A stretch of 64,000 nt of DNA from Planctomycetaceae bacterium (GTDB taxonomy: Bacteria; Planctomycetota; Planctomycetia; Pirellulales; Pirellulaceae), in contig JACKHM010000001.1 in NCBI GenBank assembly GCA_020638995.1, forward strand, positions 3,348,001 through 3,412,000. The letters are read 5' to 3'. Made by a program: the position numbers and the translations under genes. Numbering within the stretch: position 1 is the stretch's first letter; every line of letters starts with the position of its first letter. Positions 36,743 through 45,530 of the stretch are shown here, one piece after another. The notes below the pieces were generated by a model. It was not told the origin of the DNA, did no database searches, and saw only the letters and a list, made by a program, of their open reading frames with translations.

Positions 36743-38100
36743 TCTGCCGCACTGGAAACACGAGTACCGACTTCGAGATTGCTTTCAGGCGCTAGGATCA
36801 CGGAGTCTCCGACCGTCAAGCCCGAAGTTACCTCTGCTAGTTCGTCATTCATCAATCCAACTTCGACCGACTGCTTCTCGGCGCGATCGTTGCGAACAAC
36901 AAATACCTCCCACCCATTTACCGCGCTGCGAAAGATGGCGGAGCGTGGCACTAGCAGCGCATCGGACCGTTCATCCGTAAAGACACGTACGCGCACGCGA
37001 TAGTCCACTCCTAGATCTCGTTCAGATCGGAGTTGGCTCAACACGCCTTCTGCAAACCGTACGATAATCGTCACGCGCTGCTGCTCGACACCCAGCGAAC
37101 TGATCTTCATAAATCCGGATGGATGAATTCGATCGACGACACCCGCAACACCGTGCCCTGCAGTCGCGCCTACCGCCGGTCCATAAACTTCGACGGGGTC
37201 ACCCGGACGGATTTGAACGACATCCTCGCTAAGAACATCCGCCTCAATTTCGAGCCGATCCAACTGACCAATACGCAACAGACTCGTGCCAGCTGGAAGA
37301 TATTGCTCGTTGGTAATTACTCGTTCCAGAACAATCCCGTCGACGGGGCTCGTCATCTCGCTGCGTTGCTTGCGAGTGAGTGCCTGCCGCAAACGTGCTT
37401 CGGCTTCTTGTTGCTGTTGCCGGATGACCGCAGCGGACAAGCTCTTCTTGCCGATTTGCTCAGTCACAATTCGGGGCAGCAAGTTCGTCGCAGCTTGCAT
37501 GGACTTGAGAGATTCAACCGTCAGAACATCTGTGCGGTAATCGATCTGACTCTCGACGTAGGCTAACTCCGCTTTGTCGAGGTCGTCTTGCGTTTCAGCG
37601 CCTGTCTCAGCCAGCTTGCGGGTCCTTCCGAGAAAAATCTCGTTGTAATCGAGTCGACTCTTACCTGCGATCTGTCGGGCCTCGGCTGCCGCGACCGTCG
37701 AGATCATCGATTCCACAAACAAGTCGGCCTGCTCGCGGGTACTCTGTTCGATGGTTGTATCATTGTTTTCGGTGAGCGAGGCGTCCAGTCGATCGACGGC
37801 GGCGCGCGATTCAGCCACCTCCTCGTCGATGTCCGTCGGCGAGATACGAGCCACGATTTGACCGGCGGCAACGGATTGACCTTCGATCAATCCGATCGCT
37901 TCGACGCGTCCCGCAAACGGCATTGTTATTAGATGATCTTCGGGGAGACGCGTCTTGCCCCGTTCGTCGATGAACTCGCGGATCGGCCCTCGCGTGACCT
38001 TCGCCGTTTGTACGGGAAGCGCCTGCGATGCGGAAAAGTAGACCGCGGCTCCCAAAGCAAGTGCGACCATCAATAAGATAAGGACTGACCAGCGATTCAT
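36739..38100 (-). CDS. HlyD/MFP-family periplasmic adaptor of an ABC exporter
   Basis: A 453-residue membrane-fusion protein. One N-terminal membrane helix (LILLMVALALGAAVYFSA) is followed by the split biotinyl-lipoyl domain (PFAGRVEAIGLIEGQSVAAGQ-type text near 63-85). A coiled-coil hairpin comes next (about 95-235, with ETQDDLDKAELAYVESQI). The second lipoyl half, beta-barrel and membrane-proximal domains close the protein. The end has LLVPRSAIFRSAVNG. It is the last gene of a three-gene unit with an FtsX-type permease and an ATPase, the layout of DevBCA/MacAB exporters. A TolC-like partner is not in the window. Confidence 0.9.
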   Translation of the reverse strand: MNRWSVLILLMVALALGAAVYFSASQALPVQTAKVTRGPIREFIDERGKTRLPEDHLITMPFAGRVEAIGLIEGQSVAAGQIVARISPTDIDEEVAESRAAVDRLDASLTENNDTTIEQSTREQADLFVESMISTVAAAEARQIAGKSRLDYNEIFLGRTRKLAETGAETQDDLDKAELAYVESQIDYRTDVLTVESLKSMQAATNLLPRIVTEQIGKKSLSAAVIRQQQQEAEARLRQALTRKQRSEMTSPVDGIVLERVITNEQYLPAGTSLLRIGQLDRLEIEADVLSEDVVQIRPGDPVEVYGPAVGATAGHGVAGVVDRIHPSGFMKISSLGVEQQRVTIIVRFAEGVLSQLRSERDLGVDYRVRVRVFTDERSDALLVPRSAIFRSAVNGWEVFVVRNDRAEKQSVEVGLMNDELAEVTSGLTVGDSVILAPESNLEVGTRVSSAAD

Positions 38101-38165
38101 AACGTGTTTCCAGTCGCCAGCGAAGCCACGGAAGTGTTCAGAGACTTCCGAGGTGTGAGTGCCGG

Positions 38166-40550
38166 CTACTCTTTCACTTTCAATGCTTCAAGGTAATCCA
38201 TACGCGACAACGTCCATTGCACAACGGCGTGCGCCGTAAGCGAAAACGCGACCGCTAGTAATAGTGTAGTCCACCAGATCCAAGGAGCGCTAACTACTGG
38301 CAGGCGGATCAAATCGTTGTTATAGGAAACGGCCGTCAGCCATGCCAAAAACCAGCCCGTGGGCAACCCAAGCACGGCACCGGTCAGATTCGTGATCAAG
38401 TTTTCTCGGAGAAACATGCTGCCTATCTGCGTTTCGCTGTAGCCGAGCGCGCGGAAAGTCGCGACTTCGCGCTGACGTTCCGCCAGATTCACCATTGACG
38501 AATTCACAATGCTGCCGAAAAACACAATCCCCGAAAAAAGCACGAGCACACCGATGAAAACGTACTGATTTTGCAGCAACGTCTCGGTCACTTGCTCGAT
38601 CATCGCACGGCGCGACTGAACGCCTTGAATGTTGGGTTTCTGTCGCAAGTCGCGATACAGAACGTCCAACTGTGCCGCATCTCGAACTGTGGTCAGTTGA
38701 ACACCGCTCATCACGAACGATTCGCCGACGAGACCACTCAAGTACTCGATATGAGCATACGCCGACAGTCCCATGTAGCTGTCCGCGATCTGTCGAACAA
38801 GAAGCTCGACGGGTCTTCGTTCGCCCTTGACCGGAATCATCGTCAGCCGGTCTCCCGGTCCGACGTGCAGTAGCGTCGCTAACCGTTTCGTTAGTACGAC
38901 ACCCGTGTCGGGAATCCGGATTTGTCGTCCCTCGCTGTCATAAGGAACCGTTAACCGAGCGTCACTGATCAGCCCTGTGATGTTGACCTTTCGTTGATAC
39001 GGGCCGTTCACCAAGTCGCAAGCGACGCCCAACATCGGCTCGGCATAATCTACACCGAGCATGCGTCTCGTCTCGTCGAGCGCGTCGATCCCCAACTCGT
39101 TCTCAAACGTCACGTCAAGATCGCTGCGCGCGGTACGGTAGAATTGAAAGCTCAATAAGTAGTCTTGCGCCTCGGACATCATAAAGCCTGATACCAACAA
39201 ACCCGCACCCATCATGGCTGCAAACACGCCGGTGGCCGTTCGGGTTCTGTGGCGCAGCAGACTACGGAACACCATCCGCCAACTTGAGCTCAACTGTTGC
39301 CATACCCGCCCTAGCAATCGTTCGAGCCACACGCGGCCTCCACGGCTCGGCGGCTCAGGTCGCATAGCCTCTGCCGGTTGCAGCTTGAGCATGGCTCGCG
39401 AGCCGCGCAGGCCGCCGATCAGTGCGGTTACAACACTTACGGCCATCCCAATCGCATGTGTATACCAGAAGAACTCGCTTCGCAAATCAGGAAACTCGAA
39501 AAACCATTGATACATGGCTGTCATACCCGTCGCGGACAAGTATCCCAAGAAACTGCCCAAGACTCCGCCCAGCAAACCCACGCACAGTCCATACATCAAG
39601 AAGTGCCAAAAGATTTGATGATCGTAATAGCCAAGTGCTTTCAATGTTCCGACAACCACTCGCTGTCGACGCGCCATGCGAGTGATCAAGACATTCAACA
39701 CGAGTGCCGCAACCGCCAGGAAGATCGTCGGGATGACGGTCGCAATATCGCCGAGCCCTTTGATTTCATTGCTCAAAAACTGATCGGACTGTTGCAAATC
39801 GAGGGGCGTCGTGGCGAAGACTCCGTAGGAATCGAGCAAACGCTCGGCGCGCCTCAGAATCTCATCAACGCCGTCACGAGCTTCCGGCGCCAGGATCCCC
39901 GCCACCTCATTGGCGGCTCCTTCAAAGTCGAAGATATCTTCTGCGTACGAATGCTTCACGTAGAAAACGCCAAAGTGAACGGGATCGGGTACGAATGATC
40001 CGGGACCTACGAGATACGTGAATTCGCTGCTGATTGCGGTGCCGACAATAAACATTTCTTGTCGCCGGTTGTTGAGGACCAGGTGAATGGTTTGCCCCGG
40101 TCCAAGACGATGAGCGAGCGCGAACTTCTCGTTGATGATCACTTCGTTCTGACGTCGATCCGTAAAATAGTCGCCCGAACGCAGCACGATGCTATTGATG
40201 ACGGGTTGCCGACGATCGGGCAACGACAACACCATCCCGCTTACTGGCTCGGCGAAGTCCTCCAAGTCGACATTCGCCATGAATCGGATACGCGGACGAA
40301 TCTCGGTGATCCCCGGTATCGAGTAGAGCGATTCAAGTTCCGTCAGCGGCATCTTCTTCAAATCGATCCAGAAGTCCGCCATCCGGCACTGGCGATAGTA
40401 ACGGCGTTTCGCCTGGTCGAGATTGTGATACGCAGACTGCATGGCCACGAAACAAGTCACACCGACCGCGATGATGCTGGCAATTAGCAGCAATAGCCCC
40501 TTGGCTTCGTACAACTCGCGGACCAGTTTTCGCTGCAGCGTTCTCACCAC
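38166..40550 (-). CDS. large FtsX-type ABC exporter permease
   Basis: A 794-residue permease with the duplicated DevC/LolE layout: an N-terminal helix, periplasmic domain, three helices (about 270-390), then a second set with a periplasmic domain (about 450-640) and three helices (about 670-785). Conserved FtsX text before the helices is present twice (QRVVVGTLKALGYYDHQIF and QREVATFRALGYSETQIG). Translation starts at GTG, overlapping the ATPase stop by seven bases, and the HlyD adaptor follows 65 bases downstream, so the three form one exporter. Confidence 0.9.
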   Translation of the reverse strand: MVRTLQRKLVRELYEAKGLLLLIASIIAVGVTCFVAMQSAYHNLDQAKRRYYRQCRMADFWIDLKKMPLTELESLYSIPGITEIRPRIRFMANVDLEDFAEPVSGMVLSLPDRRQPVINSIVLRSGDYFTDRRQNEVIINEKFALAHRLGPGQTIHLVLNNRRQEMFIVGTAISSEFTYLVGPGSFVPDPVHFGVFYVKHSYAEDIFDFEGAANEVAGILAPEARDGVDEILRRAERLLDSYGVFATTPLDLQQSDQFLSNEIKGLGDIATVIPTIFLAVAALVLNVLITRMARRQRVVVGTLKALGYYDHQIFWHFLMYGLCVGLLGGVLGSFLGYLSATGMTAMYQWFFEFPDLRSEFFWYTHAIGMAVSVVTALIGGLRGSRAMLKLQPAEAMRPEPPSRGGRVWLERLLGRVWQQLSSSWRMVFRSLLRHRTRTATGVFAAMMGAGLLVSGFMMSEAQDYLLSFQFYRTARSDLDVTFENELGIDALDETRRMLGVDYAEPMLGVACDLVNGPYQRKVNITGLISDARLTVPYDSEGRQIRIPDTGVVLTKRLATLLHVGPGDRLTMIPVKGERRPVELLVRQIADSYMGLSAYAHIEYLSGLVGESFVMSGVQLTTVRDAAQLDVLYRDLRQKPNIQGVQSRRAMIEQVTETLLQNQYVFIGVLVLFSGIVFFGSIVNSSMVNLAERQREVATFRALGYSETQIGSMFLRENLITNLTGAVLGLPTGWFLAWLTAVSYNNDLIRLPVVSAPWIWWTTLLLAVAFSLTAHAVVQWTLSRMDYLEALKVKE

Positions 40551-41263
40551 TCGACCTCTTCCGGTGCGATCGGTGATTCATTTTCTTCCACGCTCGAAAT
40601 CTGTCCGCTGCGTAAGTGGATGATCCGGTCGGCGACTTGAGCCAACGCAGAATTATGTGTGATGACGATCACGGTCTTGCCTAACTGCCGATTCAGGTCC
40701 AACAGCACGCGCAGCACGCGCTTGCCGGTTTCAAAATCAAGCGCACCTGTCGGTTCGTCGCACAACAGCAACTCTGGGTTTCCTGCCACGGCACGAGCGA
40801 TCGCGATCCGTTGTTGCTCGCCGCCCGAAAGTTGTGCCGGAAAGTGGTCGCTGCGATTCGTCAAATCGACGAGTTCTAGCGCTTCGTCGACGTCGCGAGG
40901 ATTCTGGGCAATCTCGGTGGTGACGAGGATATTTTCGCGGGCGGTCAGGTTTGGAACGAGGTTATAGAACTGAAATACGAATCCAATGGCGTCGCGGCGA
41001 TAGCGAGTCAATTCGCTGCTGGTGGCCCGTGTAAGGTCCTGATCGTGATAGTAAATCTCGCCCGCGGTAGGCGAATCCAATCCCCCGATCAGATTCAAGA
41101 TTGTCGTCTTGCCCGATCCACTCGGCCCGACGATGGCCAGAAATTCACCTTGCATCACCTGAAACGATACGCCTTTCAATACCTGGACGGAGATTTCTCC
41201 CATCCGAAACGTCCGCTGGACGTCGCGCAGGTCCAAGAGAATATCGCCGGAGTTGTCTTGCAT
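40544..41263 (-). CDS. ABC exporter ATP-binding protein (DevA/LolD/MacB type)
   Basis: A 239-residue ATPase with Walker A GPSGSGKTTIL, signature QLSGGEQQRIAI, Walker B LLLCDEPTGALD and H loop VITHNSAL. The frame is open to a TTG at 41275; I chose the ATG at 41263. It is the first gene of the exporter unit ATPase-permease-adaptor. Three short repeats lie directly upstream and may belong to its promoter. Confidence 0.93.
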   Translation of the reverse strand: MQDNSGDILLDLRDVQRTFRMGEISVQVLKGVSFQVMQGEFLAIVGPSGSGKTTILNLIGGLDSPTAGEIYYHDQDLTRATSSELTRYRRDAIGFVFQFYNLVPNLTARENILVTTEIAQNPRDVDEALELVDLTNRSDHFPAQLSGGEQQRIAIARAVAGNPELLLCDEPTGALDFETGKRVLRVLLDLNRQLGKTVIVITHNSALAQVADRIIHLRSGQISSVEENESPIAPEEVEW

Positions 41264-41277
41264 AACTCGCCGCAAGG

Positions 41278-41330
41278 TGTCGTAGGCTCAGATGTGTCGT
41301 AGGCTCAGAAACTGTGTCGCAGGCTCAAGA
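41278..41330. repeat. three short near-tandem repeats upstream of the exporter operon
   Basis: TGTCGTAGGCTCAGA occurs at 41278-41292 and 41295-41309, and a variant TGTCGCAGGCTCAAGA starts at 41315. The spacing is 17 then 20 bases. They end within 15 bases of the ATPase ATG, so they may be regulator-binding sites or simple local duplications. Confidence 0.6.
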
Positions 41331-41430
41331 ACTCATGATTCATTGTACTTGAGCATTTCATGAAAGCAGCCGAGTGACGTTTCCGAAGCACTTCCTGATC
41401 GACCGGGAAGTGCGGGATTCGACTGCACAC

Positions 41431-44400
41431 TTAATCGACGAATAGGAACTCATTGCTGTTAAAGATGACGCGACACAATGCCGCGAGTCCCTGTCGCTCG
41501 ACAAAAATCGCGGTAGCTACTAATTCGCCCTGAGTGGGATTTCGCACATAGGCAAGTCGATAAGCCTCACGAACCTGAGCTTCTGCATTCGTGTCCACGG
41601 CGGCTTCAATCCGGGCAGCGAATCGATCCGACATCCGCAAAACAAACGAGTTGTTCAACATCGAAAGGGCTTGAAGGGGCGTGGTGGTAACCGCTCGTTT
41701 GGGAGCTTGAGCCGAAGGGTCGGGACAATCAAAGACGTCAAGGAACTGATTCCTTCCCGATCGTACCCAGGTTCGATAAAGGCTCCGGCGGTTAAACGTG
41801 GCTCCGACGGGGTCAAGCATCTCGTAGAATTGCGAGTTGAAATTGAACGTGCGAAAGTCGTGATACCCCGGGCCATACATGGTTGGATTCAACTGGCCAC
41901 TGATGGCAAGCACCGTATCACGCAGCGTCTCGGCTTCGAGTCGCTGTGGCGTTTTTCGCCACAGATAGCGATTGCCGGCGTCAATACTAGCTTGGCTGGG
42001 CTCGTACCTTGACGATTGGCGATACGTTGCGGAGGTAACAATCAATCGCTGGATGACCTTTACACTCCAGCCACTTTCGACCAATTCGTATGCCAAATGG
42101 TCCAGCAACTTGGGATGAGTCGGTCGCCCGCCGTTAAATCCCAGGTCGTTTGGCGTGTCGACCAAACCGACACCGAAGTGATAATGCCAAAGCCGGTTAA
42201 CTACGACGCGCGCGAACAACGGATTGCTTGGAGCAGTGATCCAAGCGGCGAGACTTTGACGGCGTTCTGCGTCGGACGCACCGGTCGACAATCCGAAGTC
42301 CGAGTCAACGCCAATCAACGACGCGACTCCTGCAGGCGCGACTATCTCTCCTGGCTGGTTCGTGTTGCCCCGTAACAACAAATGAGTCTTCTCGGGTGTT
42401 CGGGGAGCCACAGCGTACACGGTCGACTCGTCATGACGAGTACGTTGCGACTCCAATTGTTCCCGCTCGAACATCAGGTTAGATCGCTCAAGTTGGTGTT
42501 CGGGGGACAGTTCCGCGATGATTTCTGCTTCCGAAATGAAGTCACTCGTCGTGCCCGCCGATGCCGCGACCTCTGTTGGCGATAAGGCTCGGTCGTACAA
42601 TCTTGCACGCTCAATCGTTCCGGTGAAGAAGCGATTGCCTCCCGGCGGATTATGACGGAGCCCAAAAATCACCTGCGAGTCACCCGCCTTGAACGTCACG
42701 GGACCATCGCTTTTGTACGACTCGCCGTAGACCTGACCGTTTCGATACCCGGTGATCGTACCGTCCTTGGCATAGACAATCGCGACATGTACCAATTCTC
42801 GAAAGGCTTCATCTTCTTCAGGCCCCGAAAAGCTTTGGGTCCGCACGAACCCGTTGCTTCCAGCCATCCATCGACGTGGCTCACGCTCGCCAAACACGAT
42901 GGCGTCGAAGACGCCGCCGCTTGGCTGTTGCAGACTGATGATACCACCGCCGGATTGCTCCAAATTGGGGACCAGCACCCACGCTTCGAGTGTCTTTTCG
43001 GCGATGTCTCGGTCGAGAGGTTTTGTGGCGACGAAGGAAGCCCCGTCGAGAATCAGCGCGCCATGCTCGAGCCTCGCCGCACCAATGGCTTCGCCGTGCA
43101 AGTTGCCAACAGAGTCTTTCAAGTCCGTTTCAAAGTCCCAAGCGGCCATCGGATTGGGTAGTACAGTCGCTTCAACTTCCGCGGCGCGTTGATCCAACAG
43201 ATGCTCGCGAATCGGAGCCTCGATCGCCGCCAATCGGTCACTAATGCCCTGAATACGTGCGGCGATGTGTTTCATGGCGTCGATAGATGCCGCGGCGATC
43301 TGATCATCGATTGCTTCGAGTTGTCCGTGACGAACACCTGAAAGAGCGGCTGTGAGCTGGTAGTACTCTTTTTGCGTGACCGGATCGAACTTGTGATCGT
43401 GACAGCGCGCACAGTTGATCGTCAGTCCGAGGAAGGACTGACCAATGACGCTGACGTAGTCCTCCAGCTCATCTTGTCGGACTACCGCTTTCATCGCCGC
43501 ACTCTGTTGGGCTTGGCCCACTTCATCATATGCCCCGGCGACAAGAAATCCGGTTGGAATGCAAGCTGACCGCTTATCCGGGGCCAAAACGTCACCCGCT
43601 ATTTGTTTCCGGACGAATTCATCGTAAGGCAGATCCTCGTTAAACGCCCCAATTAACCAATCTCGAAAGCGCCAGGAATTGCTGCGAAGTTTGTCCCGTT
43701 CGAAACCTTGACTCTCGCCAAAACGAGCGACATCTAACCAATGCCGCGTCCAGCGTTCTCCGTAAGCAGGCGATGCCAACAATCGATCGACCAGCCGCTC
43801 GTACGCGCCGGGTAATTCGTCACGCTCGAAGACTGCGACCTCCTCCGGTGAGGGTGGCAAACCAAGTAAATCGAACGACACACGGCGGATTAGCGTTCTG
43901 CGGTCCGCTTCCTGCGACCCGAGCAGCCCTTTCTCCAACCGCTTTGCCGAAACGAATGCATCAATGGTGTTCAGGTTGTCGACGGGTTCGTGGTCGGAGC
44001 CGTCCGGAACACGTTGGCGCACCACCGGCTGAAGCGACCACCAGTCGTATCCTGCGCGATGCTCGCTCGTATAGCGAAAAGGGTTTATTGGATTCGTTCC
44101 CCAGCGGGCACCCGCTTCGAGCCACTCGCGAATACTTTTCTTGTCTTCGTCCGAAAGCGGATGCTTGGGTGGCATCTCGTCCGCTTCGACTCGCTGCCAG
44201 AGGACGCCAGCTGCGACGTCGCTGGGGACAATTGCAGGCCCGCTATCCCCTCCCTGGAATACTGATTCGCGACGCGTAAGATCAAGACTGCCTTTCGGAT
44301 TGGGACCATGATGGCACTCGACACACCGACTGGACAGCAGCGGCGCGATGACGCGATCAAAGTGTTCAACCACTTCGTCAGCCGCCACGAACGGAGCGAG

Positions 44401-44466
44401 CATCATCGCGGCGATCAACACGAATCGAGATAGCACGAAATCAAAGCGTCGGGTGAACTGAAACAA
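41431..44466 (-). CDS. secreted cytochrome c/DUF1549/LamG/DUF1553 planctomycete protein
   Basis: A protein of about 1,011 residues in the planctomycete PSCyt1-PSCyt2-PSD1 layout. An N-terminal signal (FVLIAAMMLAPFVAADE) is followed by a cytochrome-like domain with heme site CVECH and MPPKHPLS. Next comes DUF1549 (LLGLPPSPEEVAVFER, RWTRHWLDVARF) and a second CxxCH (CARCHDHKFDP). An inserted LamG-type beta domain (about 445-620, from WDFETDLKDSVG) precedes DUF1553 (NRLWHYHFGVGLVDTPNDLGFNG, QALSMLNNSFVL). These proteins are abundant in planctomycetes, with a presumed role in polysaccharide breakdown. I prefer TTG at 44466 (GGAG upstream); GTG at 44436 or 44562 are alternatives. Confidence 0.88.
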   Translation of the reverse strand: MFQFTRRFDFVLSRFVLIAAMMLAPFVAADEVVEHFDRVIAPLLSSRCVECHHGPNPKGSLDLTRRESVFQGGDSGPAIVPSDVAAGVLWQRVEADEMPPKHPLSDEDKKSIREWLEAGARWGTNPINPFRYTSEHRAGYDWWSLQPVVRQRVPDGSDHEPVDNLNTIDAFVSAKRLEKGLLGSQEADRRTLIRRVSFDLLGLPPSPEEVAVFERDELPGAYERLVDRLLASPAYGERWTRHWLDVARFGESQGFERDKLRSNSWRFRDWLIGAFNEDLPYDEFVRKQIAGDVLAPDKRSACIPTGFLVAGAYDEVGQAQQSAAMKAVVRQDELEDYVSVIGQSFLGLTINCARCHDHKFDPVTQKEYYQLTAALSGVRHGQLEAIDDQIAAASIDAMKHIAARIQGISDRLAAIEAPIREHLLDQRAAEVEATVLPNPMAAWDFETDLKDSVGNLHGEAIGAARLEHGALILDGASFVATKPLDRDIAEKTLEAWVLVPNLEQSGGGIISLQQPSGGVFDAIVFGEREPRRWMAGSNGFVRTQSFSGPEEDEAFRELVHVAIVYAKDGTITGYRNGQVYGESYKSDGPVTFKAGDSQVIFGLRHNPPGGNRFFTGTIERARLYDRALSPTEVAASAGTTSDFISEAEIIAELSPEHQLERSNLMFEREQLESQRTRHDESTVYAVAPRTPEKTHLLLRGNTNQPGEIVAPAGVASLIGVDSDFGLSTGASDAERRQSLAAWITAPSNPLFARVVVNRLWHYHFGVGLVDTPNDLGFNGGRPTHPKLLDHLAYELVESGWSVKVIQRLIVTSATYRQSSRYEPSQASIDAGNRYLWRKTPQRLEAETLRDTVLAISGQLNPTMYGPGYHDFRTFNFNSQFYEMLDPVGATFNRRSLYRTWVRSGRNQFLDVFDCPDPSAQAPKRAVTTTPLQALSMLNNSFVLRMSDRFAARIEAAVDTNAEAQVREAYRLAYVRNPTQGELVATAIFVERQGLAALCRVIFNSNEFLFVD

Positions 44467-44810
44467 GACAGCTCCAATCACAGTTTGCCAGGGGCAGCCA
44501 GGTCGACGGGGCAAGTTGCCAGTGCGGTGTCGCAGGGAAAAAGTTACGAGACACTGGCACACAACTCAAGAATCAAACTTTTACAAAGCACTAGGCTATG
44601 CCACGAGCTGCGCAATCTCAAGCGGAATTGAAGTCTGCGGTCGAAGCGGCAAGGGAATAGCATTCGGCAAGCTAGGAACTCAACACGGTCGGAGTTCAGT
44701 CGATCGAAGCAGAGCCGCTCACAGATTCGTTACTTAAACCCGGCGAGCGTAAGGTGTGTAAGAACTGGGCCGAGTGAAGTGGACGCCAAGCGCTGGACCA
44801 GAAACGGGGT
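44467..44810. other. intergenic stretch between the cytochrome protein and the IS3 remnant
   Basis: About 340 bases. I see no gene with recognisable content. The outer end of the IS3-family element must lie in or near here, but I could not identify its terminal inverted repeat. Confidence 0.4.
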
Positions 44811-45026
44811 TCAATAAGGGGTAGAACTCTGATTGGATGGGCAAGCGGCAAGCGAGCCTCTCAAAGGCATCGCGCCAGCCGCCGAAGCGCATCGCCGCCC
44901 AGAGTTCCGTTTGATTTTCAATTTTGTTTTCGTGCATTGTTTTGAGCTTTGTTGACATCTCATTTGCAGGTACATCTCCGCTGGCGTTCGTTTGCCGAGG
45001 GACGAGTGTGGTCGCTCGTGACAGTA
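44811..45026 (-). pseudogene. 3' piece of the IS3-family transposase gene (orfB), cut off by the serine-recombinase element
   Basis: The minus strand encodes YCHERPHSSLGKRTPAEMYL, the end of the IS3 transposase catalytic domain, with the catalytic glutamate of the DDE triad located in the other half at 47.7 kb. The frame then runs to a TGA at 44811. Joined to the half that ends at 47634, it restores FYCHERPHSSLG in frame. Confidence 0.85.
45022..45026 (+). repeat. left copy of the CAGTA junction repeat of the recombinase element
   Basis: CAGTA lies exactly where the IS3 transposase text stops. The same five bases recur at 47630-47634, at the other edge of the element. Confidence 0.75.
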
Positions 45027-45046
45027 CAACCCCGCAATCAAACGCC

Positions 45047-45058
45047 CATGATACCACT
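45047..45058 (+). repeat. left subterminal inverted repeat of the recombinase element
   Basis: CATGATACCACT pairs with CATAATGCCACT read on the other strand at 47610-47621, with 10 of 12 bases identical and both differences A/G. Confidence 0.55.
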
Positions 45059-45517
45059 CTTGAAGTTCTCTATCCGTGGCATCCTTGGTTTGGTGAGCAA
45101 GTGGTCGTCCATCAAGTCATGGATCGGCGTGATCGAACGGTCTTTCGTTGCCGTCTCGTGAGCAATTTAGCGGCGAAGCCTCGTGAGGTGCCGCAATGGA
45201 TGTTTGACCATGCTGCCTGTTGTGTGATGCAGGCCGGAGAGCAACCTCGGGTTTCCGTGATCGCCCTGCGGCGATTGGTTCGGCTTCTTCGGCGGTGTGT
45301 GCTAGAAGATCAGCATTTCCCTTTGGCGAAAGGAGATGCTGATGAGCCGCGTTCCACGGACTCCGACGTCGCAAGCGCAACTGGACCTGTTCACGCCTCG
45401 TCCCAACGTACCTCGGTGGAGCCATCTGCCTCGGGCAACACGTCAGACGATCAAGAGGCATCTAGCCACGTTGATCCGCCAGCACGCCGCTCGATTGCGA
45501 AACGGAAAGGAGGCTGA
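45059..45517 (+). CDS. first gene of the recombinase element, unknown (possibly DUF5372-like)
   Basis: The frame gives EVLYPWHPWFGEQVVVHQVMDR and VFRCRLVSNLAAKPREVPQW, which recalls the short DUF5372-type proteins found upstream of planctomycete serine recombinases; the assignment is tentative. A Ser/Asp-rich tail follows and overlaps the next two genes. No ATG, GTG or TTG lies between the element edge and the WHPWFG motif in this frame. The frame is open leftwards to a TTG at 44924 in the IS3 remnant, so either translation starts outside the element, or a rare start is used, or the gene is defective here. The start given is only the first codon clearly of the family type. Confidence 0.5.
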   Translation, partial: LEVLYPWHPWFGEQVVVHQVMDRRDRTVFRCRLVSNLAAKPREVPQWMFDHAACCVMQAGEQPRVSVIALRRLVRLLRRCVLEDQHFPLAKGDADEPRSTDSDVASATGPVHASSQRTSVEPSASGNTSDDQEASSHVDPPARRSIAKRKGG

Positions 45518-45530
45518 CCATGAGCGATAA
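45342..45530 (+). CDS. small basic protein of the recombinase element
   Basis: A 62-residue protein (from ATG 45342: MSRVPRTPTSQAQLDLF, then PRWSHLPRATRQTIKRHLATLI). AGGAG lies six bases upstream, which favours this ATG over the one at 45336. It overlaps the unknown gene before it in another frame and the recombinase start after it by 11 bases, so it is firmly part of the cassette. The W-x-x-L-P-x-x-x-R pattern is one I associate with small genes preceding serine recombinases; its function is unknown, perhaps DNA binding or control of the recombinase. Confidence 0.65.
   Translation: MSRVPRTPTSQAQLDLFTPRPNVPRWSHLPRATRQTIKRHLATLIRQHAARLRNGKEADHER

Noticed and set aside
44734..45057. Alternative minus-strand frame of about 107 codons through the IS3 remnant
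   Set aside because: It crosses the element junction in a frame different from the transposase and shows no motif; the transposase frame explains the stretch better.
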